A stretch of 64,000 nucleotides of DNA from Xylocopilactobacillus apis (GCF_033095965.1 NZ_AP026801.1:1632001-1696000); one strand, 5' to 3'; positions 8,292-17,848 are shown, numbered from the stretch's first letter. Notes: a model not told the origin generated them from the sequence alone. A program made the numbers and translations.

Positions 8292-9272
8292 CTATTTCTG
8301 TTCATTTAATAAGTTTTCTGCTTTTTTCATAATCGCATCAAGATTATCTTTGTTATCATTAGGAACTTTGCGAACATCAAACTTAATTCCATCTGATTCC
8401 ATTTTCTTAAATGCATCGATATCTTCTTGGTTAAAAGCTAAAACTTTATTTGGCTGAACTTTTCCAACAGAATGTGCCATTGATCCAACATTAATCTCTT
8501 TTAAAGGTACTCCACCTTCAACGGTTCTTAGTGCATCTTCTGGATTTTCAAATAAAAGCAGTGCCTTTGTACCCCCAAAATGCTGATCATCTTGTGATAA
8601 CTTAATCATCTGATCAATCGGTACAACGTGAGCTTTTACTCCAACCGGTGCTGCTTCTTTTATTAGGCTCTTACGCAGATCATCTTTCGCTACTGAATCA
8701 GAAACAACGATGATCCGATTAGCTCCTGACGTTTTAGTCCAAGTAGTTGCTACTTGACCGTGTAAAAGTCTTGAATCAATCCGAGCCAAAACGTAAGTCA
8801 TCTTTCCAGGAGCTCCTGCATTTACTGCGGTGTCTTCCTGTTCTTCTGATGAATTCCCATCACCTTTCGGTTCTAAGTCCTCAGGCTTAATTTTGACACC
8901 TTCACGACCTGATTCAACAATGTGAGCTGCAATTTCTTGTGCTGAATTCATTGAAAGTCTTGCCCCATATGCCTCAACTAACATTGGTAAATTTAAACCA
9001 GTTACGATTGCCCACTTATCTTTATGCTCTTCATAGATCGAATTTGCCTGATTAAATGGCGATCCGCCCCAAAGATCAATCAGAAATAAGACTTCATCAT
9101 CTGGATCAAATTTTGCAATTGCATCTTCTAAGTGTTGATGAAGATCATTTGGACCTTCATTAGGCATAAAAGTTACAGCTTCAACTTTTTCCTGCTCACC
9201 GAAAATCATTTGTCCGGATTGCTTTATGCCTGCCGCAAATTCTCCGTGGCTTGCAAGAATAATTCCGACCAT
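8292..9272 (-). CDS. manL: PTS glucose/mannose transporter fused subunit IIAB
   Basis: Fusion of an N-terminal mannose-type IIA domain (about 1-130; [15 protein letters not shown], phosphorylated His 9) and a C-terminal IIB domain (about 160-326; [16 protein letters not shown], His in the LLHGQ loop). They are joined by an acidic Gly/Ser/Glu-rich linker (about 130-158). The length of 326 aa is normal for ManL. It is the first gene of the manLMNO operon with AGGAGG before the ATG. No sigma-54 element was found upstream, so this operon probably uses a housekeeping promoter, unlike the neighbouring PTS. Confidence 0.95.
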   Translation of the reverse strand: MVGIILASHGEFAAGIKQSGQMIFGEQEKVEAVTFMPNEGPNDLHQHLEDAIAKFDPDDEVLFLIDLWGGSPFNQANSIYEEHKDKWAIVTGLNLPMLVEAYGARLSMNSAQEIAAHIVESGREGVKIKPEDLEPKGDGNSSEEQEDTAVNAGAPGKMTYVLARIDSRLLHGQVATTWTKTSGANRIIVVSDSVAKDDLRKSLIKEAAPVGVKAHVVPIDQMIKLSQDDQHFGGTKALLLFENPEDALRTVEGGVPLKEINVGSMAHSVGKVQPNKVLAFNQEDIDAFKKMESDGIKFDVRKVPNDNKDNLDAIMKKAENLLNEQK

Positions 9273-9344
9273 TTTCTATCCTCCTATTTATTATCGTTTT
9301 TCAAAATTATGACAAGCTAACCCCCACATTTTGAATAAACGTCG

Positions 9345-9395
9345 AAAAAAGTATGACATTCAAAGCCTTTAAATGCAAGACTTTGATTAAACTCC
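9345..9395 (-). promoter_or_regulatory. Candidate sigma-A promoter of manLMNO
   Basis: On the minus strand TTGCAT and CATACT are separated by 17 bases (four of six matches each), about 75 bases before the manL start. The match is imperfect and no convincing cre site was seen beside it, so this is tentative. Confidence 0.35.
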
Positions 9396-9429
9396 AATAT
9401 CACACATTTTATAATCTTTTTGAAAATAC

Positions 9430-9460
9430 AAAAAAAGTAAATAATTTTTAAATTACTTAC
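9430..9460 (-). terminator. Terminator of the alpha-mannosidase operon
   Basis: An 11-bp stem with one mismatch (9437-9447 with 9450-9460) followed on the minus strand by a run of seven T, just after the mannosidase stop codon. It separates this operon from manLMNO. Confidence 0.7.
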
Positions 9461-9477
9461 TTTGTCCTAATTAATTG

Positions 9478-12150
9478 CTATTCAAAATAAACTGTAACAA
9501 CTTTAGCTGGTTCAACTTTCTCAATTGTAATTTGATTATTATCAATGGAAAGATCAGCAATTTTATCTTCTTTTAGGTCTACCAGTTCGACTCTCGTTGG
9601 AACATTTTTAAATTTAATACTTTCACTAAGAGCTTTATCTGGATTAGCGTTATACAATCTTAGGATATAACCACTGCGGTTTTCAGCTTTTTTAATTGTG
9701 CTAACGATCAAATCACCAGTAACTGACAAGAAGCTATCAGTTTGAGGAAGATCTCGTTCAACTTCTTCTAAGCAGAATATTAATCGACCATTTAAGAATT
9801 CTGAATATTCATATAATTGAAGATCGGTATTATACTCTTTGGCAACTTCAGCAATTTTTGATTCGTTGAATGAATTTCCCTCAAGGCTAACACCAAAATC
9901 AAATTCTAAATTAGCATCATGTAATTCAGCATTAGGTGTAGCAATTACCTTCTCCCCAGAAGCACGGCCTGGACGATATAGTAAATCAACTTTACCCATC
10001 ATGCCATAAGTTCTAAAGATCGTTAAACGAATTGTTGAATAATCATCTCCAACGATTTCATATTCTCTAACACCTTTAGGCAATACCGCAAATGTTGAAT
10101 TTTTATCAGCTAAAGCAACAAATGATTGACAAGTTTCAATTGTGATTGGCTTTTCATTCCAGTCATCTTTATTAGCTTCCCATAACTTCATTGCTTCTTT
10201 GCGATACACTGGCCGCTCAATAGTTCCAAATTGGACATCAGCAAAAGAAAATTCAGAGGCAATTTTTGTATCAAAATCTACACATAATCGATGATCGTCA
10301 ACAAATCGGTTATCAACGTTCACTTTAAAATCAATTACTTTAGAGCCTTTAGTTAATTTAACCGTAACATCAACTGGCATTTTAGTATTTTTCTTTTGAG
10401 CTGCTCTGTCATCAAGTGTTTTAGGCAATTCAAAATCAAAATGAATTTTCGCAAGATCAACGGTTTTAGATTTTTTAATATTGATTGAATTATCTTGATC
10501 AGTAGAATAGATTAACCAATCCTTTTTTGCAGGTGAATAGTTAAATGAGTCACCATCATCACCATTATCTACTAAAATACCTTGATTCTCGTATGTTTTA
10601 CCAGCAATTTTATCTAAAATATTTAAGCTGCCATCTGAATTGACAGTAATTTTATAAAATTCATTTTCTAAACAAGAATCAGATTTTACTTCAGTTAATA
10701 AATCAGTTTTTTCAGTTTCAGGATCTAAATAAAGCTGCTTATAGCCAAATGCTGGAACTTCTGGCACAAAAATATACGCTGTTACTTTATAAACATTTTC
10801 TGGTTTATAAATCTTCTTGCTTGGATCTAATTGAATTGTTTGACCTAGAATATATTCAGTTTGATCTTCAATCTTTTCAATTGAACAATCAACTTCATTT
10901 CCTTCACTATCTAGAATGTGAAAATTTTTACTTGGTGTATAAAATTCTTTTTCAACAACTGTGGTTCTAGTTATTGGTAACGTATTAAAAGCAGTTAACG
11001 TAATCGGATAATCTTGAGACTTTTTGATGCGAACAGCAATTTGACGCAGTGTAATTTCTACTAAATTAGTAGTAACATCACGAATTTGTTTATAACGTAA
11101 ATAAACATCCTCATTAGTTGTATCCGAAACACATGAACCGATTGAATCATGAGCTGCATTTTCAAACATTAATTTCCATAAATCATCTAATGTTGATTTC
11201 GGATAATCAATTCCAAATTGTTCGCCCATTACCAGAACGGGTTCAACTACATTAACCAAATAATGCTGTAATTGGGTATTTAATTTCTTCAGATCTGAAC
11301 GAGAAGAATAAATACTCTTATGAATCCGCATATTCTTGCCATTTGTTAACTCTCCAGAAATTTCTTCTAATTCTGGATGTTCAGCTTTAACGGCTGCAAT
11401 ATATTCTTCAATCGAACTAATTCTAAAATTAAAATCTTGATTTAATTCATTTAATTTATCAACAACCTGCGGTAAATCATGTCTTGGAGGTGCTTGATCA
11501 AAACCATCCGGGAAAACAACATTACTAGTTGTGCTTCTTTTAACAATTCCTTCAAAAGGTTCCTCAGACATTATTTGATCTAGCTTACTTTCATCAATAA
11601 TGCCTCCAATGTAGTATCCACAAGGAATTTGATAAACGTTAATATCAGTTCCATCAAGACCGCGCCAAGTGTATTCTGTGTGTTTTACATCTTCATCAGA
11701 CACTCCACGCCAAAACATTGTGTCTTTAATGCCAAATTGCTGATAAATTTGAGGCATGCTAGATTCTTGACCAAATGAATCCGGGACATAACCAACGTTC
11801 ATATAATCTCCGAACTTTTTACTAATTTCTATTCCACTCAGAAGATTTCGAACAATGCTTTCACCAGAAATAACAAATTGATCTGTTTGGGTATACCAAG
11901 GTCCTATAATTAATTTTTTGTCTTGAACTAATTTACGAACTTTATCTATATCTTGCGGACGCCATTTTAAGTAATCTTCAACTAATGATGCTTGTCCATC
12001 AAGAACAAATCGATCATAGCCTGGATTATGCTCAAGATTTTCAATCACATCATGCAAATCTTTCATTAAATAGACTTTAGAACGTGAAGTTGTAAAATAC
12101 CATTCTCGATCCCAGTGAGTATGCGGGAAAATATGAACTGTTTTTTTCAT
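9478..12150 (-). CDS. mngB: GH38 alpha-mannosidase, mannosylglycerate hydrolase (MngB) type
   Basis: An 890-aa glycosidase of family GH38. The zinc-binding and catalytic pieces are visible: HTHWDREW near residue 8 (first zinc ligands), YVPDSFGQ near residue 120 (the catalytic Asp nucleophile in the DSFG context), and NAAHDSIGSCVSD (third zinc His). The C-terminal two thirds are beta-sandwich domains. The length and the position after three PTS genes match the E. coli mngA-mngB logic, in which 2-O-alpha-mannosyl-glycerate is phosphorylated on uptake and cleaved to mannose-6-phosphate and glycerate. Other alpha-mannosides remain possible. AGGAGC precedes the ATG and the gap to IIC is 30 bases. 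Confidence 0.88.
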   Translation of the reverse strand: MKKTVHIFPHTHWDREWYFTTSRSKVYLMKDLHDVIENLEHNPGYDRFVLDGQASLVEDYLKWRPQDIDKVRKLVQDKKLIIGPWYTQTDQFVISGESIVRNLLSGIEISKKFGDYMNVGYVPDSFGQESSMPQIYQQFGIKDTMFWRGVSDEDVKHTEYTWRGLDGTDINVYQIPCGYYIGGIIDESKLDQIMSEEPFEGIVKRSTTSNVVFPDGFDQAPPRHDLPQVVDKLNELNQDFNFRISSIEEYIAAVKAEHPELEEISGELTNGKNMRIHKSIYSSRSDLKKLNTQLQHYLVNVVEPVLVMGEQFGIDYPKSTLDDLWKLMFENAAHDSIGSCVSDTTNEDVYLRYKQIRDVTTNLVEITLRQIAVRIKKSQDYPITLTAFNTLPITRTTVVEKEFYTPSKNFHILDSEGNEVDCSIEKIEDQTEYILGQTIQLDPSKKIYKPENVYKVTAYIFVPEVPAFGYKQLYLDPETEKTDLLTEVKSDSCLENEFYKITVNSDGSLNILDKIAGKTYENQGILVDNGDDGDSFNYSPAKKDWLIYSTDQDNSINIKKSKTVDLAKIHFDFELPKTLDDRAAQKKNTKMPVDVTVKLTKGSKVIDFKVNVDNRFVDDHRLCVDFDTKIASEFSFADVQFGTIERPVYRKEAMKLWEANKDDWNEKPITIETCQSFVALADKNSTFAVLPKGVREYEIVGDDYSTIRLTIFRTYGMMGKVDLLYRPGRASGEKVIATPNAELHDANLEFDFGVSLEGNSFNESKIAEVAKEYNTDLQLYEYSEFLNGRLIFCLEEVERDLPQTDSFLSVTGDLIVSTIKKAENRSGYILRLYNANPDKALSESIKFKNVPTRVELVDLKEDKIADLSIDNNQITIEKVEPAKVVTVYFE

Positions 12151-12180
12151 TATAAAATTAATGCTCCTATTTGGTTAAAT

Positions 12181-13287
12181 TTAAAAATCTTCAATATCAA
12201 TCTTAATTTCATCTTCGTTAATTTCTTCGCTTGTTTCAGTAGCTGTTGCACTAAAATCGGTAACCAATGGTGCTACAATTCCAATGAACAATGCACCAGC
12301 TGCAATCCCGATGATATAAGCAAGTTTATTATCGGCGGTTATAATTCCAGGTAATCCGCCGAGTGGAGGAATATGAGAGTGCATTCCTAAAACTTCTCCG
12401 ACAACAGCACCAATGGCTCCACCGGCCATATTAACAAACAATAATTTCAAAGGACTAACTAGTGTAAAGGCAATCGCACCCTCAGTAATCCCAAAAGTAC
12501 CCATGATCAAATTATTTTTACCAGCTAAGTAAAGTTCATCAGAAAATTTCTTTCTAGGATAAATAAATGTAGCAACAGCATAACCAAGTGGGATACAACA
12601 AATTGCAACGTTAGTCATCAGAGCTGGTTGGTAAATTCCCTCAATGAATAAAATATTTCCTACCATCCAAGCTGCTTTATTGATTGGCCCACCTAAGTCA
12701 CTACCAATCATTGCTCCTAAGACAGCCGCAACAACCACACCATTTGTACCACTAGAAATCATATGCTTAACCCAATCAACTAACCCGTTATTTAAGGCGG
12801 TTAAAGGATTGGCCAAAATAACCCCTTCAACAATTGCTACTGCACCCGTTGTAAGTAAGGGAACTACCATCAATGGTAAAGCTGACTGCCAAGCTTCAGG
12901 GACTTTTATTTTACGGCACCAGCGAGCTACATAACCAGCGACAAATCCAGCAATTAATGCACCTAGGAATCCAGCTTTAATATTAGTGGCCAACTGTCCG
13001 CCAATAAATCCTGCTCCCAGTGCAGGCTTATCACCAATCGCATAAGCAACATAACCGGCAATTACTAAATTAACTAAACCGATTCCGACCCAGCCTACTT
13101 GGTTAATCTGATATAACATGTGAAAGAAGTCGTTTGTGTTTTTAAACTTATCCAGGTTTGTTTGCCCAAACAATAAACCAATAATTTGAGGAATTCCTAC
13201 AATCATTGCCCCGCCAATAACGGTTGGAATCATATAGGAGATCCCGCTCATAAGGTATCCCTTCCACTCAAGTAATAACTTTTTCAT
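12181..13287 (-). CDS. PTS fructose-family subunit IIC (mannosylglycerate type)
   Basis: Membrane IIC permease (368 aa) of the fructose-type PTS. It opens with a cytoplasmic lead (KKLLLEWKGYLMSGISYMIPTVIGGAMIVG) and has about eight or nine hydrophobic segments, with GSDLGGPINKAAWMVGN and NNLIMGTFGITEGAIAF as the family's substrate-site motifs. The C-terminus is acidic. Together with the separate IIB and IIA genes upstream and the GH38 enzyme downstream it most likely imports an alpha-mannoside. The start is preceded by AGGGG and lies three bases after the IIB stop. Confidence 0.9.
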   Translation of the reverse strand: MKKLLLEWKGYLMSGISYMIPTVIGGAMIVGIPQIIGLLFGQTNLDKFKNTNDFFHMLYQINQVGWVGIGLVNLVIAGYVAYAIGDKPALGAGFIGGQLATNIKAGFLGALIAGFVAGYVARWCRKIKVPEAWQSALPLMVVPLLTTGAVAIVEGVILANPLTALNNGLVDWVKHMISSGTNGVVVAAVLGAMIGSDLGGPINKAAWMVGNILFIEGIYQPALMTNVAICCIPLGYAVATFIYPRKKFSDELYLAGKNNLIMGTFGITEGAIAFTLVSPLKLLFVNMAGGAIGAVVGEVLGMHSHIPPLGGLPGIITADNKLAYIIGIAAGALFIGIVAPLVTDFSATATETSEEINEDEIKIDIEDF

Positions 13288-13290
13288 TTT

Positions 13291-13605
13291 TTACCCCTTG
13301 CTAATCTTTTCTACGCATTTAGTAAGAACCGCTTTAGGTGCTTTAATACAAGTATTGATATTAACTCTGATAACTTTCTTTCCTTTAAAACGATCCATGC
13401 TAGTAATTTTTTGATCAGATGCGATCAATACAAAATCAGCTGCATCAGCCTCGTCTTGAGTAATAGGATTTACTGGACCCATTGATCCTTGTTGTTCCAT
13501 TTTTACGTCATAACCTAATTCTTTTCCTGCTTCTTCCAAAGCTTTTGCTGCCATTGGTGTATGTGCTAAACCTGCAGGGCATGCTGAAACTCCAACTATT
13601 TTCAT
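13291..13605 (-). CDS. PTS fructose-family subunit IIB
   Basis: Small cytoplasmic IIB domain (104 aa) with the phospho-cysteine loop near residue 9 in SACPAGLAHTPMAAKALE, the hallmark of fructose-type IIB. KMEQQGSMGPVNPIT and FVLIASDQ complete the fold. In E. coli MngA the corresponding IIA, IIB and IIC are fused; here each is its own gene. It overlaps the IIA gene by four bases (ATGA), so translation is coupled. Confidence 0.93.
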   Translation of the reverse strand: MKIVGVSACPAGLAHTPMAAKALEEAGKELGYDVKMEQQGSMGPVNPITQDEADAADFVLIASDQKITSMDRFKGKKVIRVNINTCIKAPKAVLTKCVEKISKG

Positions 13606-14060
13606 GATTTTGTAACCTCCATATTTTTATTAATTAAATCTGTTAATTTTTTTGGATCTTGTAACTCGCGTAAACTTTTTTTGAATTTCTGATCTAATAA
13701 CGCTGTTGCTAGGGAAGAAATCATCTGCAAATGATCCTTTCCAGCATTTTCATTTGGTACAATTAGAGCAAATAAATCAGTTACTAATTCATCATCTAAG
13801 CTTTGCCAATCCACCGGCTGTGTTAACCGAAAATAAAGAATTCCTACTTTTTTAGCAGCATCAGTTTTTGCATGCGGAATCGCAAATCCATCCGGTAAAC
13901 CCGTAGAGAATTCAGATTCACGATCAACAAATGCTTGATAAATACCATCAACGTCATCTGTAAGTCCGCATAGTTGAGACTTTTGAGCAATCAGATGAAG
14001 AATATCGTCTTTATCTGTCTCTTTAACATTTAAGAAAATATTTTCTTGTGAAAGAATCAT
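13602..14060 (-). CDS. PTS fructose/mannitol-family subunit IIA
   Basis: A 152-residue IIA protein of the fructose/mannitol family. FATGLPDGFAIPHAK-type context (FSTGLPDGFAIPHAKTDAAK) carries the phosphorylated His in AIPHA. It is the first gene of the IIA-IIB-IIC-mannosidase operon, with AGGTGA upstream of its ATG. It faces the PRD regulator gene across a 211-base control region. Confidence 0.93.
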   Translation of the reverse strand: MILSQENIFLNVKETDKDDILHLIAQKSQLCGLTDDVDGIYQAFVDRESEFSTGLPDGFAIPHAKTDAAKKVGILYFRLTQPVDWQSLDDELVTDLFALIVPNENAGKDHLQMISSLATALLDQKFKKSLRELQDPKKLTDLINKNMEVTKS

Positions 14061-14084
14061 TTCGTCACCTTTAATTTTTATTTT

Positions 14085-14098
14085 AGTAAGCGCTTAAC
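14085..14098. promoter_or_regulatory. Weak cre-like palindrome before the mannoside PTS operon
   Basis: AGTAAGCGCTTAAC contains the palindrome TAAGCGCTTA and matches 8 of 11 fixed positions of the CcpA consensus TGWNANCGNTNWCA. It lies 25 bases upstream of the IIA start, where CcpA binding would block transcription. This is suggestive only. Confidence 0.3.
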
Positions 14099-14142
14099 GA
14101 TATTTATCCTAAATTAAATCTAAAAAGTTTTCATCACTTTTT

Positions 14143-14205
14143 TTTCCAAAAAGAAGTGAAATCACTTTTATAATTTTGTATCGAAATTTCCAAAAAAAAG
14201 TGGAA
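14143..14205. promoter_or_regulatory. Direct-repeat operator candidate between mannoside PTS operon and PRD regulator
   Basis: Two near-identical 19-base boxes, TTTCCAAAAAGAAGTGAAA (from 14143) and TTTCCAAAAAAAAGTGGAA (from 14187), share 17 of 19 bases and start 44 bases apart, about four helical turns. The first overlaps a small palindrome, AAGTGA-AA-TCACTT. They lie upstream of both divergent genes, where a MtlR/ManR-type activator would bind. The repeats are seen; the binding protein is inferred. Confidence 0.5.
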
Positions 14206-14271
14206 GTTTACAATACATACTTTCAACTGTTAGGATTTAATTAGGAAAGTTGCAAACGCATACAAAAAAAG

Positions 14272-16233
14272 ATGATGAAACTATTAAATAATCGATTAAA
14301 ATTATTATTAGAAATTTTTTTAAATGCAAAAAAAGAACAGCCTATTAGCTATTTAACTGATAAGCTGCAAGTCAGTGACCGAACTATTAGAACTGATATT
14401 TTTAAATTGAATGAATTTTTACAGAAGTATCATGCAGAAATTGTTAATCATCGGAAAAAAGGATATCTCCTTGAAACACAAAATTCTGAAACTCTAAAAA
14501 AACTCAACAAAATGCTTTTAGAAGAGAATGTACCAAAATTCAATTTGGATAGTACTAATAATCGGATTATTTATCTCTTAGATCTTTTAATTTCTTCAGA
14601 TCAATATCTTTCAATTGAATATTTAATTGACCACATGTATATTAGCCGCAATACTTTGTATTCTTATATTAAAGAGGTTAAAGCAATTGTTGAAAAATAT
14701 GATTTAAAGATCATTAGCAAAGCAAATCTGGGATTTAAATTAACTGGAAACGAATTAAATAAACGCCAATTATTTATTCAAGAATTAATTGACCGAAAAA
14801 AACCACACTATGTTCTTAGTTTTACTGAAAAAGAAAAAAATCTTTTTAATAATCTTGACCTAGATTATTTGGAAAAAACGACTACTGAATTTTTACAACA
14901 AAATTTTTCTCAAATGTCAGATATAAATCAAAAAAATATTTTAATTCATTTGACTTTAGCGATTTATCGAGATCTTTCAGATCATCCATTGGAGCAGTTT
15001 ACCTTTGAATATGATCATAAAAATAAAAACGCTATCAAAATACTTTTGTTTTTAAAAAAAATAGAAAAACACTTTAATTTTACTTTGACTAGCGCTGAGA
15101 TCAATTACATTCTTTTCCATTTTTTGTCTAATAAAGTTACTTTAACGAGTAGCATGAAAGACTTCCAAAATGATCGTGATCTAGTTGAAAAAAGCATTCA
15201 AGAATTCTTAACATATATATACGAGGAATTCCATTTTAATTTACAGAATGACAAAATTTTAAAGGAAAACTTAACCAATCATCTTTTATCCGTTTTAAAT
15301 ATATATAAAAATAAAGGATCGCGTGTCAATCCTTTATTAAACATGATCATTAGCACATTTACTTTGGCTTTTGATATTACTTTAAGCGCTTCAAAAATTT
15401 TGGAAAAAAACCTTCAAATTAAGTTAGATAACAGCGAAATTGCTTTTATTACTTTACATATTGGTGCTTCAATTGAACGAAATTTTACCAATCGAGTTCC
15501 TAAACGCAAAGTCGCCCTCATTTGTGGTTCAGGAACCGCCACCGCTAGTCTCTTAGAAGCTAAACTAAATAATAGTTTTGGTAAATATATTGAGATAACT
15601 GGTAAATATTCTCTTTCTCAATCTCAAAAGTTGGATCTCTCTGACAATGACTTTTTAATCTCTACGGTCCCAATTACCAATTCGTCAATCCCAATTGTCT
15701 TAATTGATTTATTTCATTTCGATGAAGACTCAGCTGAGCTAATGTCTTTTATTTCTTCAAATATGAGTAATCATGAGAGAATTATGCAGCTTTTCGATGA
15801 ACAACTAACAATTGAAATTGACCATCCTACCGATCGTTTAGACGTACTTAATCAATTAACTCAACTACTTGAACAAGAAGAAATTGTTGAACCAAACTTT
15901 AAAGAATCCGTCCTTCAACGTGAAGAAATTGCTACAACAGCAATTGGAGGAGAAATAGCAATTCCTCACCCTTTATCCTGGCAGGCAAAAGAATCCAAGG
16001 TCGCTTTTGCCAAATTAAATGAACCTATTTTGTGGGATCAAGAAAATAAAATTCAATTTATCTTTCTGTTAGCTATTAACAAAGATGATTATGAAAATAC
16101 CCAAAGTCTTTATGACTTTTTGCTTTATATTCAAAAGAATAACGATCTAAAAAATATGATGCGAAAAACCAGTAACCCTAAAGAAATCGTCGCTTTGATT
16201 TGTTCAACAATAACTAATTTGGAAATTGACTAA
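14272..16233 (+). CDS. PRD-containing transcriptional regulator with EIIB and EIIA domains (MtlR/ManR/BglG-like)
   Basis: A 653-aa activator or antiterminator. Parts: an N-terminal HTH (LLLEIFLNAKKEQPISYLTDKLQVSDRTIRTDI), a second Mga-like HTH (about 85-170; SIEYLIDHMYISRNTLYSYIKEVK), two PRD domains (about 200-400, histidines in LHIGASIERN and related helices), an EIIB-like domain (RKVALICGSGTATASLLE), and a C-terminal fructose-type EIIA (IGGEIAIPHPLSW, phospho-His). DNA-binding HTHs rather than a CAT RNA-binding domain favour a DNA-binding activator. It is divergent from the mannoside PTS operon and surely its regulator. No good ribosome binding site precedes ATG 14272 or 14275. Confidence 0.9.
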   Translation: MMKLLNNRLKLLLEIFLNAKKEQPISYLTDKLQVSDRTIRTDIFKLNEFLQKYHAEIVNHRKKGYLLETQNSETLKKLNKMLLEENVPKFNLDSTNNRIIYLLDLLISSDQYLSIEYLIDHMYISRNTLYSYIKEVKAIVEKYDLKIISKANLGFKLTGNELNKRQLFIQELIDRKKPHYVLSFTEKEKNLFNNLDLDYLEKTTTEFLQQNFSQMSDINQKNILIHLTLAIYRDLSDHPLEQFTFEYDHKNKNAIKILLFLKKIEKHFNFTLTSAEINYILFHFLSNKVTLTSSMKDFQNDRDLVEKSIQEFLTYIYEEFHFNLQNDKILKENLTNHLLSVLNIYKNKGSRVNPLLNMIISTFTLAFDITLSASKILEKNLQIKLDNSEIAFITLHIGASIERNFTNRVPKRKVALICGSGTATASLLEAKLNNSFGKYIEITGKYSLSQSQKLDLSDNDFLISTVPITNSSIPIVLIDLFHFDEDSAELMSFISSNMSNHERIMQLFDEQLTIEIDHPTDRLDVLNQLTQLLEQEEIVEPNFKESVLQREEIATTAIGGEIAIPHPLSWQAKESKVAFAKLNEPILWDQENKIQFIFLLAINKDDYENTQSLYDFLLYIQKNNDLKNMMRKTSNPKEIVALICSTITNLEID

Positions 16234-16306
16234 TCCCCTTTACACTTTTAGAATTTCATAAGATAGTCTAATATAGTTAAATATAAAACAACTAAAAGGT
16301 TTGGTT

Positions 16307-17092
16307 ATGAAAGACGCTGATGAAATCCTCAAATGGATGAATAAAGATCAAAAAATAAATTATGACCGAGTTCTACAAAAGCTCATAAAATCTTGGCAGG
16401 ACAACAATGAACGTCCGAAGATTTTAATGCACACGTGCTGTGCTCCTTGTTCAACTTTTACTTTAGAATACCTTTGTGATATCGCTGATGTGACGGTTTA
16501 TTATTACAACAATAATATTCAGCCTCGCAATGAATGGGAACGCAGGCGGATCGTTTTACGGAATTTCGTGCATGATTTCAATGAAAAAACTGGCAATGAG
16601 GTTCAAATTATTGAGACAGAATATCAACCCAGTACCTACTTAAAAGAAGTAACTGAGCTGCGAGATGAACCAGAAGGCGGCTTGCGCTGTAATGTCTGCT
16701 ATAATATTCGACTCACATCAGCTGCTCTTTATGCAAAGGAACATGGATATGATTATTTCGGAACTGCTTTAACGATTAGTCCTCATAAAAATTCTCAAAC
16801 CATTAATGAGATCGGCATCGATATCCAGCATCTTTACAATACTAAGTGGCTGCCTTCCGATTTCAAAAAAAATAACGGTTTTTACCGTTCAACCGAGATG
16901 TGTGAAGAATACAACATTTATCGTCAAAGTTACTGTGGCTGTCTATTTGCAGCTCGAAAAATGGATAATCTTGATCTTAAACAAATATCACGCGAAGCAG
17001 ATCGATTTGTGAAATTAAATAGTGACAGCGAATCAAATTTTAACCTTGTTGAATTTAATTTTCAGCATAAAGAAGAACCCGTCTCTGAATAA
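16307..17092 (+). CDS. queH: Epoxyqueuosine reductase QueH
   Basis: A 261-aa enzyme reducing epoxyqueuosine to queuosine in tRNA anticodons, the non-homologous replacement for QueG. It shows the family's paired cysteines: MHTCCAPCST near residue 44, RCNVCYNIRL in the middle, and SYCGCLFAARK near the C-terminus, which bind the Fe-S cluster and extra iron. I start at ATG 16307 because AAAAGG lies seven bases upstream; an in-frame TTG two codons earlier has no site. It is a stand-alone gene; no preQ1-type leader was recognised upstream. Confidence 0.93.
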   Translation: MKDADEILKWMNKDQKINYDRVLQKLIKSWQDNNERPKILMHTCCAPCSTFTLEYLCDIADVTVYYYNNNIQPRNEWERRRIVLRNFVHDFNEKTGNEVQIIETEYQPSTYLKEVTELRDEPEGGLRCNVCYNIRLTSAALYAKEHGYDYFGTALTISPHKNSQTINEIGIDIQHLYNTKWLPSDFKKNNGFYRSTEMCEEYNIYRQSYCGCLFAARKMDNLDLKQISREADRFVKLNSDSESNFNLVEFNFQHKEEPVSE

Positions 17093-17126
17093 AAAATCCC
17101 TTCCTAAATTATAAGGAGGGATTTTT
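17092..17126. terminator. Bidirectional terminator between queH and the membrane-protein gene
   Basis: A hairpin with arms AAATCCCTTCCT and AGGAGGGATTT (one bulge) followed by T runs in both directions lies between the convergent genes ending at 17092 (+) and 17125 (-). Confidence 0.8.
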
Positions 17127-17772
17127 ATTTTGAATGAGTTATTTTAACAAAAGACGAGCCTGGAACACGGATTAAATGAAATTCATCCGCAACTCTACCC
17201 GCCTTAAGCTTTAATCCATTCCAAAATGTATTCTTATAGCGGGCCATCATTGTTGCAACAAAAGCTTTTTCAGAATTTTTCTCATACTTAACTATTTCTT
17301 TATGAGGCCACTTATACTGTTTTCCTGCAATATCAACCGGATCTTTGCCATCTGAAATCGAAGCGTGCCAGCTATTAGTCTCCTGCTTTGCCCCTGCCGT
17401 CCAATATGTAAAGTACTGAATCGGCTTTTTCCCAGTAGATAAGCGAGCTTTTACATAATAACTAGGTTCTCCTGGCTGTAAAATCAGCGTATCAAAGGAA
17501 TACTTTGTATCAATATTTTCTTGATCACTAAGATCAGGAGATGTAAAGAAAGTGAACAAAATCAATGAGCCCAACATCACAAACAAGATGAAAATATCGA
17601 TGATATCACGTATAATCGTAAACTGCTTGATTCCCTTTTCTTGGCTGATTATTTCCAATCTTAATCGCCGCATTCTCATCCCATGAATCAAAAAGTAAGA
17701 AACAAGAATGGCAAAGGCCCACATTAAGACCCCAAATAAATTCCAAATATTCATGATCAAATTATAACCCAT
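17125..17772 (-). CDS. Two-helix membrane protein of unknown function (LVIS_2131-like)
   Basis: A 215-aa protein with two N-terminal membrane helices (about 10-30 and 55-78), a short basic segment between them (HGMRMRRLRLE) and a C-terminal extracytoplasmic domain of about 130 residues (ILQPGEPSYYVKARLSTGKKPIQYFTYW). It resembles an uncharacterised lactobacillus family that I recall as LVIS_2131; the function is not known. ATG 17772 has only AAGAAG upstream; the ATG at 17754 (MNIWNLFG) looks like the usual family start but follows a TATAAT sequence with no ribosome site. It is divergent from the Ddl-type gene. Confidence 0.6.
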   Translation of the reverse strand: MGYNLIMNIWNLFGVLMWAFAILVSYFLIHGMRMRRLRLEIISQEKGIKQFTIIRDIIDIFILFVMLGSLILFTFFTSPDLSDQENIDTKYSFDTLILQPGEPSYYVKARLSTGKKPIQYFTYWTAGAKQETNSWHASISDGKDPVDIAGKQYKWPHKEIVKYEKNSEKAFVATMMARYKNTFWNGLKLKAGRVADEFHLIRVPGSSFVKITHSK

Positions 17773-17848
17773 CTGAACTTCTTGTTAACAATTATTTCTA
17801 AATAAATGGTAAAATTAAGTTTCAATAAACACGTAAGAAGGTAAAAAT

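Noticed and set aside
9273-9477. Possible sigma-54 promoter before manLMNO
   Set aside because: No GG-N10-GC pair in a TGGCA/TTGC context exists on the minus strand; the region fits a weak sigma-A promoter better.
16234-16306. preQ1 riboswitch before queH
   Set aside because: No conserved aptamer core or A-rich pseudoknot tail could be recognised in the 73-base gap.
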